A DNA stretch of 64,000 nt from Dillenia suffruticosa (taxonomy: Eukaryota > Streptophyta > Magnoliopsida > Dilleniales > Dilleniaceae). The translations under genes and the position numbers were made by a program. The DNA is taken from NCBI GenBank assembly GCA_033439265.1, contig JAVTVX010000019.1, positions 999,501 through 1,063,500 on the forward strand, read 5' to 3'. Positions 35,918-49,600 of this stretch are shown here, piece by piece. How positions within the stretch are numbered: the stretch's first letter is position 1; each line of letters opens with the position of its first letter. The notes beneath the pieces were generated by a model that made no database searches, was not told where the DNA came from, and worked only from the letters and a program-made list of their open reading frames with translations.

Positions 35918-38720
35918 TCAACAGAAGAACATAGAATTCTTAACTTTGTCATGCAGCCTTGGAAGCACTGGGATTGGGGCATCTGCTTGTTCCGAAGAAG
36001 TGTCCGCCCAATCCTCAAAATTCAGAAACTGACTCATCTGGTAAGCAGCATGATGAGCATAATAGATGGGTGCCACTGCAAGAAACAATTGAGAGTGAAA
36101 AAATGAACTCAAAACTTTTGATGATCACAGAGAGAGAGAGGGAGGACAAGAGGACGTGGTGGTGGTACCAATTGATAGTGCGGTTGTGCTTCTCTGAGAG
36201 CTGCATAGGACAGAAAGGAGTAAGATGACTTCCAAAATTTAACTATAAAATAATAAAGAGTGAAATAAAGCTTAAACACTTACACATATGACAGAGAGTA
36301 GATAAGATTTTGCAGGTCATCAGGTGAAAAGCCAATCTCATCATGCAAGACATGGTAATGTGCAGGCCTAGAAGTTCCCTGTTAGGAACATATATAATTG
36401 TTGTGGGTCACACAAATAAGGATTTTTTTTTGGGATAATGTATAAGATGAAACATAATAAGCAAGTTTTTTGCAGCTCTCTTCCTAAGTCAAATGACAAT
36501 TAACAAAAAAAAAAGGCACTAAACATAAACAGCTCGTGCAGTAAGTAGTTCAAAACTCTGCATAAAAGGTTTGTGCAAGGCATACTATACTGGGATGCTA
36601 GAGAACCATGTGAACAAAGATATAATAACCAAGAACTAAACTTCTAGTCAGATAAAATTACAAAGTTTGGCTCCCCAAGAAAATTAAGTATGATGACTTA
36701 CAATAATCCCAGGATGAGAACACACGTAAAAGTCGTAATTCCTAGGATGCACAATATTTGTGTCCACAACAGTCCCTAGAGAAACAATCAGTGCAGCCAG
36801 CTTAATGAGAAGACAGTTGCCATGACATTACTGACAGCAATAGTCATACTTTTGTTTTCGATTAAGTGCAAGTTAGGAATCTATCTAACCAGGTGGAACA
36901 TTTTCACCACCAGCAGCTAGAAATAGCTTTGTGTGGTGATTCTTTTGGGCAACAATCACAGTGAACTTGGGAAGATTGATCTCCTTCAGGTGCCGGTAGA
37001 CCTGCCACAATGAGACATGGTTTTGTAACGGGAAAAAAACAGAGCATGCAGAATCCATATCTTGTTTTCAAAAACACTGTGAATGTATGAATGCATCACC
37101 AAAGCATCAAGGTTTAATGGTCAAGACACAAAATCTTGATGCTCAAAGCTATAGAAATTGTTCCTGAGAGTTGGAGTATATGAATACACAGGGCACCAAG
37201 AAAATGCTTAGGATGCCTTTTCTGAGAACAAATTACGACAAAAAATGTAGGCCTCAAAGTCATGGAACAACCTGTATGATTTGCTCCAGCTCATAGTTTA
37301 GGACCTTAATGAATTGTGATTCGCCCACCCCATCCCTACAAGAGAAGACAAAACTTAGTACAAAATATATAATAGTCTTCACTAGATATTCTAGTCAATT
37401 TAAAATTGGTCCAAACTGAAGATGAGAAGTACTTATTTAAGCACAAAGGAAACATTTTTTACAAACTTTTGCTGCAAATGAGTTGTCAACGAGCTATAAA
37501 TATTTATCTCATTCATTTTAGGTGGACAAGTTATAAATACATCAGGAACCAGTAACATCCATGCAAGATTCTGTGCACCATCTTTTTCTTCACTCCTTTT
37601 TCATCTGCTGACAGTGAGGTAATTAGTAGCAGAAAATTTTTAGAAGTAGCACTGCCAACGTATGAAGATCAGCATTTCGTTCTCTGTTGATCTTGAAATC
37701 ATGGAGCTTTTTATGAAAAGAAATAAAATTCATGGCTGAGAACAAGATACATATGGCACTTTTTTATTTTATCGAATCCAGGATAACAATGTATAAGCTG
37801 AATCTGCATGACAGAAGATCCTGGCAAAGGAAGCTCCCTTTTTTCCTTTGGGTATACATGGTGGCCTACTAATGGAGGAGGGTGGGACTTGATACCTGGT
37901 GAGAGCCAACAGTCTTTCTACCTTTTGGTCCAAATGATGTGGTTTAGACAAAGGAAGTCAGACATAATTAGAATACACGTTATATATAGCAACTCAAACC
38001 ACAAATCTATACTGTAACATGGAGAAACCATATCATGTGAACCTGGATTATGTGGGAAGTTCTTTTTTTCTGAAAGGAATGATAGAAGAAATTGGATAAA
38101 AGCTTAAGCATCAAAATTAGTTTTTGATTCATAAGACAATAAGACATAACATAACTAAACTATGAAGCGAATATATACATCACACCTGAATATGATTATC
38201 TGAGAAGGTTTGCGGCCATTGCTTGATGTATAGAACTCCATAAGCAATTCTCTGCAATGCGTTTGAAGATAACACATATCCCATATTTACAATACAACAA
38301 TAAAAACCACTAGCAAAGATTATGCTGATCTTGGTCAAGGCAGTATAATTGCCGATGCACCTGAATAGTTTCTAATAGATTATTCTGACTAATGAGCTTA
38401 TGTGTGGAGGCCCTACAGTACTGCAAGAGTCTCACAACTGTCTATTAGATTGGTTCATAGTAAACATATGTTTTGTAATTGGAGTTATAATATATTAATG
38501 CCCAAGAAATTCTACAAACTACTTGGATCAGTCACTTCATCACAGCTGTCACCATTGTGCATGCTTACTGAGCACTTACAAAGTGTACAACGACACTGCC
38601 AACATGTCATGTTGGTACCCTCCATTTGAGCTTCATCAGGCTGATCTACAGTGGATAGTTGGCCAAAGGAGGTGTTGTGTTTGTCAAGTAAGGGTATGAA
38701 GACACTTGGAAAGCATAGGT

Positions 38721-38780
<60 letters not shown>

Positions 38781-41700
38781 CTTTTTTTTGGATTCTTCAA
38801 AAAGGTGGGGCAAGCTGGCATTTAGAATGGGAAATGGATTGAGACTGCTTCTACCTTTTATCAAGGTTCTGAGGATTGTACCCCCTAAGTGCTTCTTTTA
38901 GTACCACGTATTAAAGCAAAACAGATTCAGGATAATAGGATCAATGCAACTTCAGTAAAACCATTAATTCAAAATGATCTACAATCAAGTCAGATCTATT
39001 AGACATGTGAGATGTCACCCACTCGATCTCTTTATGGCCAAGATCTGACATTTACAAAGGTAGGACAATTGACAATGGTACAATTCAAAGGGCTAGGATA
39101 GTAAGACACCAATACAGAACAAATTAGAATAACTTTCACCAGAAAAGCAGAAGTGAGAAAAAGAAACCAAAGTTCGATCTTGTTTCAAAAGAGAAAGAAG
39201 ACACATTTACAATTGCTAGAAATCCATGCAATTTATTTATGGTATGGATACAGAGGGGAGTCTTGGCCCCAAATTCTTAAGTGTCAGTTTCCCCCGACGT
39301 TTATATAATTATTCATTAATGTCCACAAAGACAGTTAAATTTCCCTCCCCATCCACTCTCCACTGTTAGTTTATATAGATAAGAACAAGTTAAACCTGAA
39401 ACGTAACTTCATAAGTGTTAAGAATACCTGATGATACCATTATCATGCCCATCTTGTGAGGGTCCATAAAGATTTTGTATCATCTCCACTTTTGGAGATT
39501 GTGCTCTCACAGAAGCTCTATATTTTGAAATCAAAGGCCAACATCGTGAGCCAACAACCTGTATGAAATCATGGTTCTTAGTGTTTTTTAAGTTGTATTC
39601 TAACCTACAAAAATGAATGTTTGTACACTCATGTAGGAATAAAAGTGAGGATTGATGTTGCATAAAGAATAGAAGGACTACCGCAGCTATGGACGGGGCA
39701 TCTGATCTACCATGAGATCCATGCGATACGTCCATTCCCAGTACCATTGTAGGAGCATCTTTAATGAGAGGAATACCGGAAGGACGCTCTACAGCCAACA
39801 AGGAGTTGGTACCTCCAAGCTATAGGACGAAAGGAAAAAGAGAATATAATGCCTGGCTAAGACTAAGAAATATAAATGGGAACTAAGTAAAGTCTACTGC
39901 TTCACCTTGGCATTGATTTTAAGAAGTAGATTAGTGAGGTACCGATCATTGATTTTAGACGAGGCAACACATTGCGTGATAATTCCATAATCACATAAAC
40001 ATCTCTTTTTCCAAGGTCCTCAACAATGAAAAGGAAACAAGATTATTGACGAAAAACATGAAAAATATGAATGAGAAACTAAGTGCAGCAAATCTACTTT
40101 AATGTCATAATTGAATATAACAGGCAAGAATAAGAAATTAAGTGCTGAAAGTATACCATAGATATCACTATTTTTCCTCTCTGGCAAGATACACAAAATG
40201 AACTCAAGTGTATCTAAATATTTTTCCAGACGCTCAAACATTTTTTCAACTCTCAGTACTGGGCTAGCTCCTCTTGCCACCACCTCTTCCTCAAGTATTG
40301 TAAGTGCACGTTCAATATGCTGGATAAAATCACCATGCAACTTAATCAAGAGAAAACTTAGGATGAATAAAAAGGAAATGGACAACCAAATGATTTCTTA
40401 ACATACGACGCCTTTGGTTCTTGCACAACTGCTGAGCTCCCGGGAAAGATGACTTGCATCAATTCGAGAAGAGAAATTGACAATGGCCCAGCGATTGATT
40501 CTTTTCCGGTCAAGAAATTTCTGAAGACCAATGAAAATGGAGTTCAAAAGCAAAAGAATACTTAGGAACCAAGACAAAGGTGGATATACATGATTATCTT
40601 TAACAGGTGACTACCTGGTTGTTGATATTCCAGCGCCCATTTTGAGGGATGCAGTCGGCCCCTTCACCAACCTTTAACTGCGGATAAGATGCAAAGGAAA
40701 ATCAAAATGGTATAAAGTAGATTAAAAGCAAAGTCAAAGATAGAGACCCTTGGAGATTTCTTAAATCACCTTTGGTGCCTCAAGGACACGCCCATCAAGT
40801 CTTGTCAGCTGCATCTCAAATGTAATTCCACAAGCAGCAAACATAGGAACCTTATCATAAAGGTATTTACTCATAGCCTGCCATGACATGAGACCAAGAT
40901 ATCACAACATTCAAATGTCAAGCACATTAGGTGGAAATGAGAGATTACATCAGTCACAGCCTGTATCTTTTCCTTCGGCTTTTGCCTTGACTTTTCAACT
41001 AAAGAGGATCTCTGAACTGCAGATAATGACTTTGTGTAGTGTTGCAGTGACACAAGTGAACAGAGCTGGAATACTAGAAAACAACAATTAATCCCTTAAA
41101 GAGAAGGTAATAAAGAAGCTGATGGTGCAATAAAATTTGAAGAAATTCCCAGACCTCCAACGGTAAATAGATAGGCTTCTTAGATTTTCCAACATCAAGG
41201 CATGGCATATATGCTGAGCTGGACAATGTTATTTCACGATGCTTTGTGAAATAGTCATATACAGTAATCTCCACTGTCTGATCACCATCTGGATTTCCAC
41301 TACTTTTCACTTTCAAAGGAAATCTAAGGAGAGAGATAAGAATGGCAAATAAAAATTTGAGGATTGTTATAAACACAGCTAAAACAAGACAAAATAGGTC
41401 AATCGATACTTACAATTGCTTATTACAGAATTGCTCACTCAAACCAATTATCTTGAATTCCCTATTAGTATGTGTTGTCTTAATTCTTATATTTCTCAAA
41501 ATTCTTCTGGCCTGTCCTGTCCAAAAGTGAAATAAGGCAAGCAAACCGTGAAGGACAAAGAATAATAAATCAGTTCTAGCTTACTTTTGCCCAGTCAATC
41601 TGACGAGGATCCCGAATATTCTGGTTAGACATCAGAAAATTAATCACTGGTCCAGGTGTTACGATCACTGTTGTAGATACATCTGCCAAAGAAAATAAAG

Positions 41701-42795
41701 AGAGGGAAAACCACATGTGTAAGTCAACACAAACATGTAGTTATTTACAATTATAGTGATATGACGAATAATACCCATATTAAGTGACAGACCACCCTCC
41801 GTTGCATAGAAGCTGGAATGGAATCCCCGACACCCAGTTAGACCTCCCCCAACTTCAATAAAGTTCCTCCGATCATTGTAAAAGAATGACTGTCTGACCA
41901 AAAGACAGTCCCTGCATTCAGGAAGCAATGCTTCAGCTACCACTACAGAACAAAAGTGACAGTCTCGAAAGTAGAGAAAACATAATGCATACATCTTAGT
42001 AGCTTGCTGCCTCAAAATAACATTAAGCACTTGCAAAGCCTCTTGAGCACTATCTGCCTCATTTCCTCTTAAAGCACGAGCAGCACTGATCAAGGGAATT
42101 CTTGCAGAGTAGCTCAATGTAACTTTTAAAGTTTTTGGCATGTAGGAATGCTTAGATCGCTTCCGTGTCTGCTGAGGACTCCCATCAGAATCAAGACCTT
42201 GATCACTGAAACATATAGGAGAAAAGGCAACAGGGGCATTGTACAAATTATAACTTTAACTTGCCCAAGAAAAAGTGAATTGAAATGCACAAAAAATTGT
42301 ATACCGTTTCACAAATGACTCCTCAAGCACTACAGCGAACTCAAAGTCATTATGAGGAAGAGGACCCACGGTATACAAACTTGTTTCTCCATCATAGGCA
42401 AAAATCTTCCCACCCAGTTCAGAAGAGTATGTCTCATAAAGCTGATCAATAACTTTTCTACCAAGGCGTTTGCTGTTTATAGCTTGTTTATCTTCTGATT
42501 CTAAATTAATATAGACCTGATCATCATGTGCCATTATGAGATTTGTCACTTAACTAAGCAATTCCAACTGAATTAGTAAAAGGCAGATCAATGAACATAC
42601 ATTATACTTGTAGAATAATGTATCAGGTGCTCTAACAGACACTTTGAAGTGATTGGTCAGCAAATGTATTCGCCTTCCCAGTTGCCCCCTTCCACGCCTA
42701 CTCATGACAGAATGGATCAGAGGATCCGCAGATTCTAGCTTCATATTAGGCAGTGCATCTGAAGGTTGAAGGTCCATGTTGCCTGTTTCCATCAT
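35918..42795 (-). CDS. AGO6: ARGONAUTE6-like protein (AGO4/6 clade)
   Basis: Small-RNA effector of RNA-directed DNA methylation: it loads 24-nt siRNAs and is guided to Pol V transcripts in the nucleus. 22 coding exons (minus): 42795-42601, 42516-42305, 42205-41993, 41911-41775, 41682-41585, 41511-41414, 41323-41155, 41065-40949, 40877-40770, 40677-40615, 40520-40407, 40319-40157, 40018-39906, 39819-39682, 39558-39428, 38251-38186, 37335-37272, 37001-36890, 36775-36702, 36378-36284, 36200-36169, 36075-35918. All phases agree; 889 aa, against about 880 for Arabidopsis AGO6. N-domain ([29 protein letters not shown]), PAZ, MID ([10 protein letters not shown]) and PIWI are all present; catalytic D630 (GMDVSHG), D713 (RDGVG) and H802 (RPAHYHV). 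It ends in MFFC like its family. AYDGE and the KRSK block favour AGO6 over AGO4. Two adjacent ATGs (42795, 42792) could start it. Confidence 0.95.
38724..38767. repeat. Long CT microsatellite in AGO6 intron 15
   Basis: Over 20 uninterrupted TC units, then a T-rich tail; on the gene's sense strand it is a (GA)n tract. Likely length-polymorphic. Confidence 0.95.
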
Positions 42796-42798
42796 TTC

Positions 42799-44441
42799 CT
42801 ATGCAAAAAGTAAGTAATTTAAGACTATCTATGAGAAAGACCAATAAACATCAAAATTGAGGAAACAGCCAATAGATGGTATCATGAAAGGCACGCATGC
42901 ATCCATACACAGAAGGAGGTACGAGTTCAGAGGCAAAACTGGAGCTGTACAATTATGGCAATAATCTGGTAGATGCTCAAATTAAGAATGCCCAAAGTTT
43001 ACATAATCCATTTCCATTTTGGTGTCGCTTTAAGGGAACGTATGTGTATTTACATCAAGTTCTATTAAAGGAGTATATTTACAAGACCGGAGAGAGAGAG
43101 AGAGAGAGATTCTCCATCATTTTGATAACATACTTTTTTGGTCCAAGTAACATTAATCAATCACCAGAAAAAGGAAACACCTATAGACAGTTAAATCCCA
43201 TTCCAAGAGTAGAAAGAAAGATTATTCATCATTTTAAGAAAGATTATTGGTCATTTTAGTCATAGATTTTTTTGGCCCAAGTAACACTGCTCACCAAAAG
43301 GGAAAGAAATATGACAAAAATGGTTGTTACATCCCAATCCAATTCCTACAATCTAACAAGTTTATAACCCCACCAGACAAAATTTTAGCATAACCTTAGC
43401 CCAAGCCTACACTCTTACCCTCAAAATTTGGTTGGTTAGGACTTGATTTTCACAGCCCTGAAAAGAAATTAAAAAGGGGGGTTTATTAGTATCTTGACCT
43501 TGACTTTCTAGTAATTTCCTCAATGATGTATGAAATAATATATATAGGAACACAATCAATCATCAAATATATATTTCCATGCATCGATTTGACCAACATA
43601 GCATGGGAAAAATAGAAAACAGTTTTTGAAATCCCAATCCCTGTTGAAATCCCAATCCAATTTGCACAATCTTCTACGTTTATGACCACACCAATACAAA
43701 ATTTTATTATGAGCTTAACCCAAACCCACAGTCTTACCCTTGAAATTGATTGTTTAGAATGTCATTTTTAACAATCTTGCAAAATAATAGAGAAAAAAAA
43801 ATGGTTTTATTAGCATCTCGACATCTACTTTGCACTAATTTCCTGTCATCTTTTAGGATTTTTCTCGCATTTTCACTTTAAATAAGGAAGAAATAAAACA
43901 TAATCGATCATCAAATATTTATTTCCAGGCACTGAATCAACCAACACAAAATTTTAGTATAATCTTAACCCATACCCACAATCTTACCCTTGAAATTGGT
44001 TGGTTAGGATCTCGATTTTCACAACCTTGAAATACATACAAAGAGGGGTTTTATTATTATCTTGACCTTGATTCTATTAAAAAAACAAAAAGGTATCTTG
44101 ACCTTGACTTTATACTAATTTCCTCTTATCTTTTATGATTTTTCTCAGATTTCTCTTCAAATAAGGAAGAAATATCTATAAAAACACAATCAGTCATCAA
44201 ATATACATTTCCAGGAACGAATCGACCAATGTAGGACATGAAAAATCGAAAATTCAACACAAACACAGTCAATATAGTCAACTATGAACAATGGGAACAG
44301 ATATAAGAGCGTGCAAAGAAGAATCAAAATCAGGGAAAAACGAAGAAGAATTGTCCGGGCGGATGGAAACTCTTCGCAGAAAACGAAGCAGTGCAGGGTT
44401 TACTTATCGAAGTGAATTGGAGAAAATAGCTTGGACAATAC
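42799..44441 (-). other. Probable 5'-UTR intron of the AGO6 gene
   Basis: On the sense strand an acceptor TTTTTGCATAG stands three nucleotides before the first ATG, and a donor CAG|GTATTG lies at 44442/44441 behind a leader containing AAACCCTAGG. This suggests a non-coding first exon (roughly 44540-44442) and a 1.64-kb leader intron. It contains the tripled repeat described separately and a (GA)9 run at 43092-43109. Confidence 0.5.
43322..44240. repeat. Three diverged tandem copies of a 250-320-bp unit
   Basis: The marker ACAAAATTTTA is at 43377, 43696 and 43946. Each time it is followed by CTTAxCCxAxxCCxAC, CTTACCCTTGAAATT, TTGGTTAGxAxxTxGATTTT, GGxTTTATTAxxATCTTGAC, ACTAATTTCCT, ATCAAATATxTATTTCCA and a CGATTGACCAA-type end. 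The copies agree clearly but with many changes and small gaps. Confidence 0.85.
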
Positions 44442-44559
44442 CTGATATGAAATTCAACGTCGCAGAAGAGAAAAATGTGGAACAAGCACCTAGGGTTTTT
44501 GACGAGAACCTGGAGTAAGTGGGAAGAGCGCACGCACTAAGAGAGAGAGAGAGACCGCG

Positions 44560-46642
44560 ATTCGAAATTCAAAGCCCGGCCCCTGAATGAACCGATGGAG
44601 GGAAAGACTTATTTTATGGGAAAAACGACGTATGGGCAATAAAAATTATATTATATTATCAAAAATGAAAAACACAAAATTCATTATTTTCTAAAAATAT
44701 ATATATATTTATATAAAACTATATCTATAATCTATATGTATAACTGCATATCCAGAAAAACTATTTTTGGACAATATTACCTTTATTTAAAATAAATTTC
44801 TTAAATTATATTTATATATTGATTATGCCTTTTAATCTCTCTCTTCTTTTATTTTATATCTCTCTTAGGATTACATATCCCTGCATATCTTTATATCTAT
44901 TCATTTTTTTTTATTTTTTATTATCGGTATCCTGATCTTGATCGACTAATTCAGTTCGAGTACTGTAAAACCCATTTTAGAAATTGATTTTTTCAAATTC
45001 TTTTTCGCTATTTTCAGGGGGTGAACCAAAAACTTTTAGTTAGGAGATAGAGTGATCGATCACTCAATTTAAAAAAGTTTGGTTATATCTATTCATTTAA
45101 ACTTTATATATGATACGATACAATATAATATACTATAATGCGTTGTTAGTTCAATGGTAAGATATTGAATTTTTTTAATCAAATTCTTAATTTCGAATCT
45201 TGAAAATGATAAAAATATACATTAGGAGAATTCGGATCTTGAAGGACCTCATAATTAGCTCGAGTTAGATTAATCAAGATCAATAAATTAGTTATCGAAT
45301 ATCAGTTGATCATAAAAAAATACAGTGTAATATTGTTCAAAATTAAAATATGTATATACATGTGTGTGTGACTGTGTGTATGTGGGTGTATGCACGCAAT
45401 GATGTTAGTGACAAATATGTCCCCAAAGAGATAGTTGGTACAAATCCTCTGTTCTAATCTAGTGATTTCAGATTTAAATTATTGTACAACTAAAAAAAAA
45501 AAAGATAGCAACAAATATGATCATCCTTAATTTATCAAAAACTTTGAAAATTTGTGGTTTTCACCTTATTTGTATTTTGGGATTATTTTTAAACTATTTC
45601 TTGTAATCAGGTTTAATTTACTGTATATAAAGTTATTTGGTTTATACAATCAAATTATTTAAAATAAATAAAAAAACAGAGGTAAATCTCGTTAACTTAT
45701 CATTGTAATTACTTTTTGATTTAGTAATAAAATGTTATCCCCTCAAAACCTAACAATATAAAAGTTTTAAAATAAGAAAATATTATAATTAAGTTTAATA
45801 GGCTATATATCGTACGTTACCGTTATCAATCATTTTAATAAATAAAATTATTTTTCAACACTTTTAATCAACTATAAAATAAAGTATTTATTTCTAAATT
45901 AATTTATAAATTAAACATTATTTATAATTCAAGAATTTAAAAAAAATAGTAAACCAAAATATACTATTATTGTCGTTCTTTTCTAAAAGAAAAATTAGAA
46001 TTAACGAGAATTCAATTCGAGTTGTGAGTGTAATAGAGGGAATATTTATCATCTGAATCTTCACGAATGTATATATTTTTGTGATTTTGACGGTATTTAT
46101 AAAAAATTATTATTTAATTTATATATATATATATATATATATATAAATATTCGAATCGTTACGACCGATCATCAATCAAACTCACAGTAACCTTAAAACG
46201 GAAATTAATTATAGTTTGCCATAGTGGGAGGGTATGCGGCGTAATCTCTCTTTCCAAAATTAAGAGATAATCACAATAATTAACGCGTAAAAGATTTTGC
46301 ATTTATTCTAACAGAATCTGACACGATAACAAATCGATTGCGTGGACGGTTTTCACCTTCACAAAACGCCTCGTAGACCCTCTCTCTCTCTGTACGCTGT
46401 TGTGTCGTTTCTTTATCCGGAGTCCTGATTCATTTATCACCCTCTCTTTCTGAAACGAATCTTTCTCGGTTGAATATCGAAGAGAGAGAGGGGGGATGTT
46501 TCTTCTCCAGACTCATTTCTTAGCTTAGTTTAGCTTGAATCTTGAAAAGAGAGAGTCTATAGAGAGAAAGTGACGAAGAGGAGAGAGAGACTTCACATGC
46601 TATCTATCTCTCTCTCTCTCTCGGCTTATTCTAGAGGGAGAA
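44560..46642. promoter_or_regulatory. Divergent AGO6/COP1 intergenic region
   Basis: About 2.1 kb separates the AGO6 leader from the COP1 start. Next to AGO6 is a (GA)8 run (44540-44555). Next to COP1 the leader (46380-46640) is packed with CT and GA runs (46381-46390, 46482-46492, 46608-46622). In between are AT-rich DNA, a (TA)13 run at 46122-46146 and a SINE-like element at 45138-45330. I see no clear shared core promoter. Confidence 0.5.
45138..45330 (+). mobile_element. SINE-like element between AGO6 and COP1
   Basis: A-box-like TTAGTTCAATGGTAAGATA (about 45147) and B-box-like TTTCGAATCTTG (about 45192) lie at tRNA-like spacing. The body (GGAGAATTCGGATCTTGAAG, GCTCGAGTTAGATTAATC) leads to a short A run at 45314-45320. 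The A box is nearly identical to that of the element at 3600. Confidence 0.5.
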
Positions 46643-49600
46643 ATGGATGGAGGATCGACGGGAGTTGTGCCGGCGGTGAACACGGCGGAGGTGAGAGGTT
46701 CTTCTGCAACATCGCAGACGGAAGCTTTCAACGGAGTTAAAACCTTGGATATGGAAGCTTCCAGAGAGAGAGGAGCGGATCATGCCTATTCTTCTTTGTC
46801 TTATTCGTTTTCCGATCTAGACAGAGACTTGTTGTGTCCGATTTGTATGCAGATAATCAAAGATGCGTTCCTCACAGCTTGTGGTCACTGCTTTTGTTAC
46901 ATGTGTATCATTACTCATCTTCACAACAAGAGCGATTGTCCTTGCTGTGCTCACCATCTCACTGTTAATCAGCTTTTCCCGAATTTTCTTATGGATAGGG
47001 TTCACTCTCTCTCTCTCCCTCTCTATCTCTCGCTTTTCCAGATCAACTGCTTGATTTCTGATTTATATTACGTTTTACTAAGAGCTTTATTTTATTTTTA
47101 TTTTTTTGGCTTAACTGTGTCTATTTAATGGTAATTATTTGCTTTAGTGATGTCAGTTTGTGGAATTTGAAACTGCCCAATTAGCATCTGAATATGTGGA
47201 ATCCAGCATTTCTTGCTGATTTTGGACGAAAATGATGAAATTCTGAGCGTGCATTTGGTTTCTAAACTGTCCATTGTTTATGGTTTTATTTTTGTTGGAA
47301 ATGGGTACACAAGTAGTATGCGCAAGTTTATATTGAGAGTTTTGGAAGGTTTGGTGAATTACGAGACTCATAGTCCAAGTTTTATACGTTGGGATTTGAG
47401 TGCTAAGACCAATGGTGTTGAAATTTAATGATAGGCCACTGGATTGGCCACACGGAGGGTTTCTGTTGCTTAACTTCATTAGCTGACATTATGGATTTGA
47501 TGGATCTTCAGGAGTGTACGACTTTGAAACAACTAATATAATTTACATATAAGAATTTTCTGCATAAGAATATCAGCTGATAAATTGGGAATGTTTTGTA
47601 CAGTTACTATTGAGCTATTACATTCAATCTTGGTGAACTGGTTAAGAAATCATTGGTTTTCCAAGGCCAAGAGTAGAAAAGTTTAACTAATTAGGGATTG
47701 GTCAGTTCCTTGAGCATTTTTAAGGCCAAGAGTAGAATTTTTTTTCACAAGTGAGCATGGTAAAAGAGTAACTAAAGATTTTTATTACTTTTTCCCTGCA
47801 TCTAAGCTAAAACATACTATATGCAAAGTAACTTGACCCTCGTCGAACATTCAACCAAACCTTATTAGTTAAGATATATGGCTTTAACACATTTACATAT
47901 TTGGAATACAAATCAATTTTTTATTTTATTTTATTTTTAAACAATTTTGCAAGAGTGACATGTCTTGATATCGACCCAGTTAAAATGGTCAACTTAAGCC
48001 AAACAATCCCTACGTCTGTACTTTAACCAAATGTCAATCAACTAATGTGGAAAAGAAAATGCAAGTTTGATTTTAATTGACTGATTGAAAGGAATTACTA
48101 TAGGTGAACTATGTGACATAAACTGGTTTTGGTGGTACTTTTCTGGAAAGGGATGGCTCCACTTCCAAAGCAAGCAACGGATCCTCTCACTTGCAATACA
48201 GTATGACAGGGAACTATGAAAGGCATCACACTGGGGAAAGAGGGTAGAAAGTTAAAAAGCTTTTTTGCAATATGAGACCATGTTGGAAAAGAGTTTTTAT
48301 ACTAATGTTGTGAAAGCTGCGGCTAATACTCTTGGTCGCTGTTGTTAGTTAATCCTGTGAAGGCAATTATTGTCAGTTCATTATGTAATTTTGAAACTAA
48401 TGATGGATGGACGTGTACTTAAACTGTAATGTTGAAATGTAGAGAAGCTCATTTAGGCTGCCTTGACATGCATGTGGTTGAATTAAATCTCTGAAGCAAC
48501 TCTATAATGAGTGATGTGATAAGTGCTGGAGTTGGATTCTGGCATGTGAGAACACCAGGTGGAATAATTGGCAAAATTGGATGGGCTTTTCCATTGTTGC
48601 TGCAAGCATTTGATATTGTTTTTCCACTCAAAGCCCAGCACTCCGGCAGCCCCAAAAGAGAGAAAAACACACAGAGAAATGAGCTCTGGCACCATTTAAA
48701 TTAGATATACCCATAGCCAATACTTGTAACAAATTTCACTGAGACACATATGACGACCATACGTAGCCTTGTGTCTGCGGGCCAACTGTCAAACTTTTGA
48801 AATCCTGAAACATCCCAACTTATCTTCACTTGTTTCTTTCCACCTTTATCTTGGCCCCTTGAAGGCTACTTTTCTGGATTCATCCTTACCCTGTGCCAAA
48901 TTGGTCAGTTTGGTTATTTAATTTCATTTTCAAATTATAAAATTATTTACTTTCAACTTTATTCTAGGTCATAGTAGAGAGGTAAATCAAGAGCCAACAT
49001 ATTGATTGGCACCATCTGTTTTAAACCTTTGTTAGGTCTTCCTTTGCTTCTTGGTTCACTTAAATTTGTATGCTGTCACCTTTTTCTCTTAATTGTTTTT
49101 TACACATGCCTAAAGAGTTATTGTTCACACATGATCAACCTTCGGAAAGTATTTTCTCTTATTTTACCACTAATGGGGCTATCTTTTATTTGCAAGGTCA
49201 ATTATTTCATATTAGATATACACGACTATAATTGTTTTAACTCATTTAGGTGCTATAAGTAGGCTTACCATGCTCATAACCAACAGACAAAGCTTTAGAA
49301 ACCTGAGCATAGTTGGCCTCTGACACGCACTTTCTACATTTTTTTTCTTTTTAAATTCAGCTGGCCTGGTTAGAAATCCAGCTCGGCCTGGAAAATAGCT
49401 TGGAAAACCCGGGCTTGGCCACAGTCTGACCCTATGTTAGGTCCGCTCGGGCCTAGGATTAGTGTCTCTAAGACATTATCTACCTTGGGATCTTGTTGAT
49501 AGTTGATCCTTTGTTTATTTACCATTTAAACTGAGTTTCTCTTATTTTGCACATTTCCTCCCTCATTCAGATTGATTTGGCTCCTGTATATCAGCTATTC

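Noticed and set aside
38646..38864. Minus-strand frame with a long Arg-Glu repeat
   Set aside because: Translation of the GA/CT microsatellite inside AGO6 intron 15.
43322..44240. CRISPR-like or satellite array
   Set aside because: Copies are too long, diverged and few; this is a eukaryotic intronic tandem duplication.
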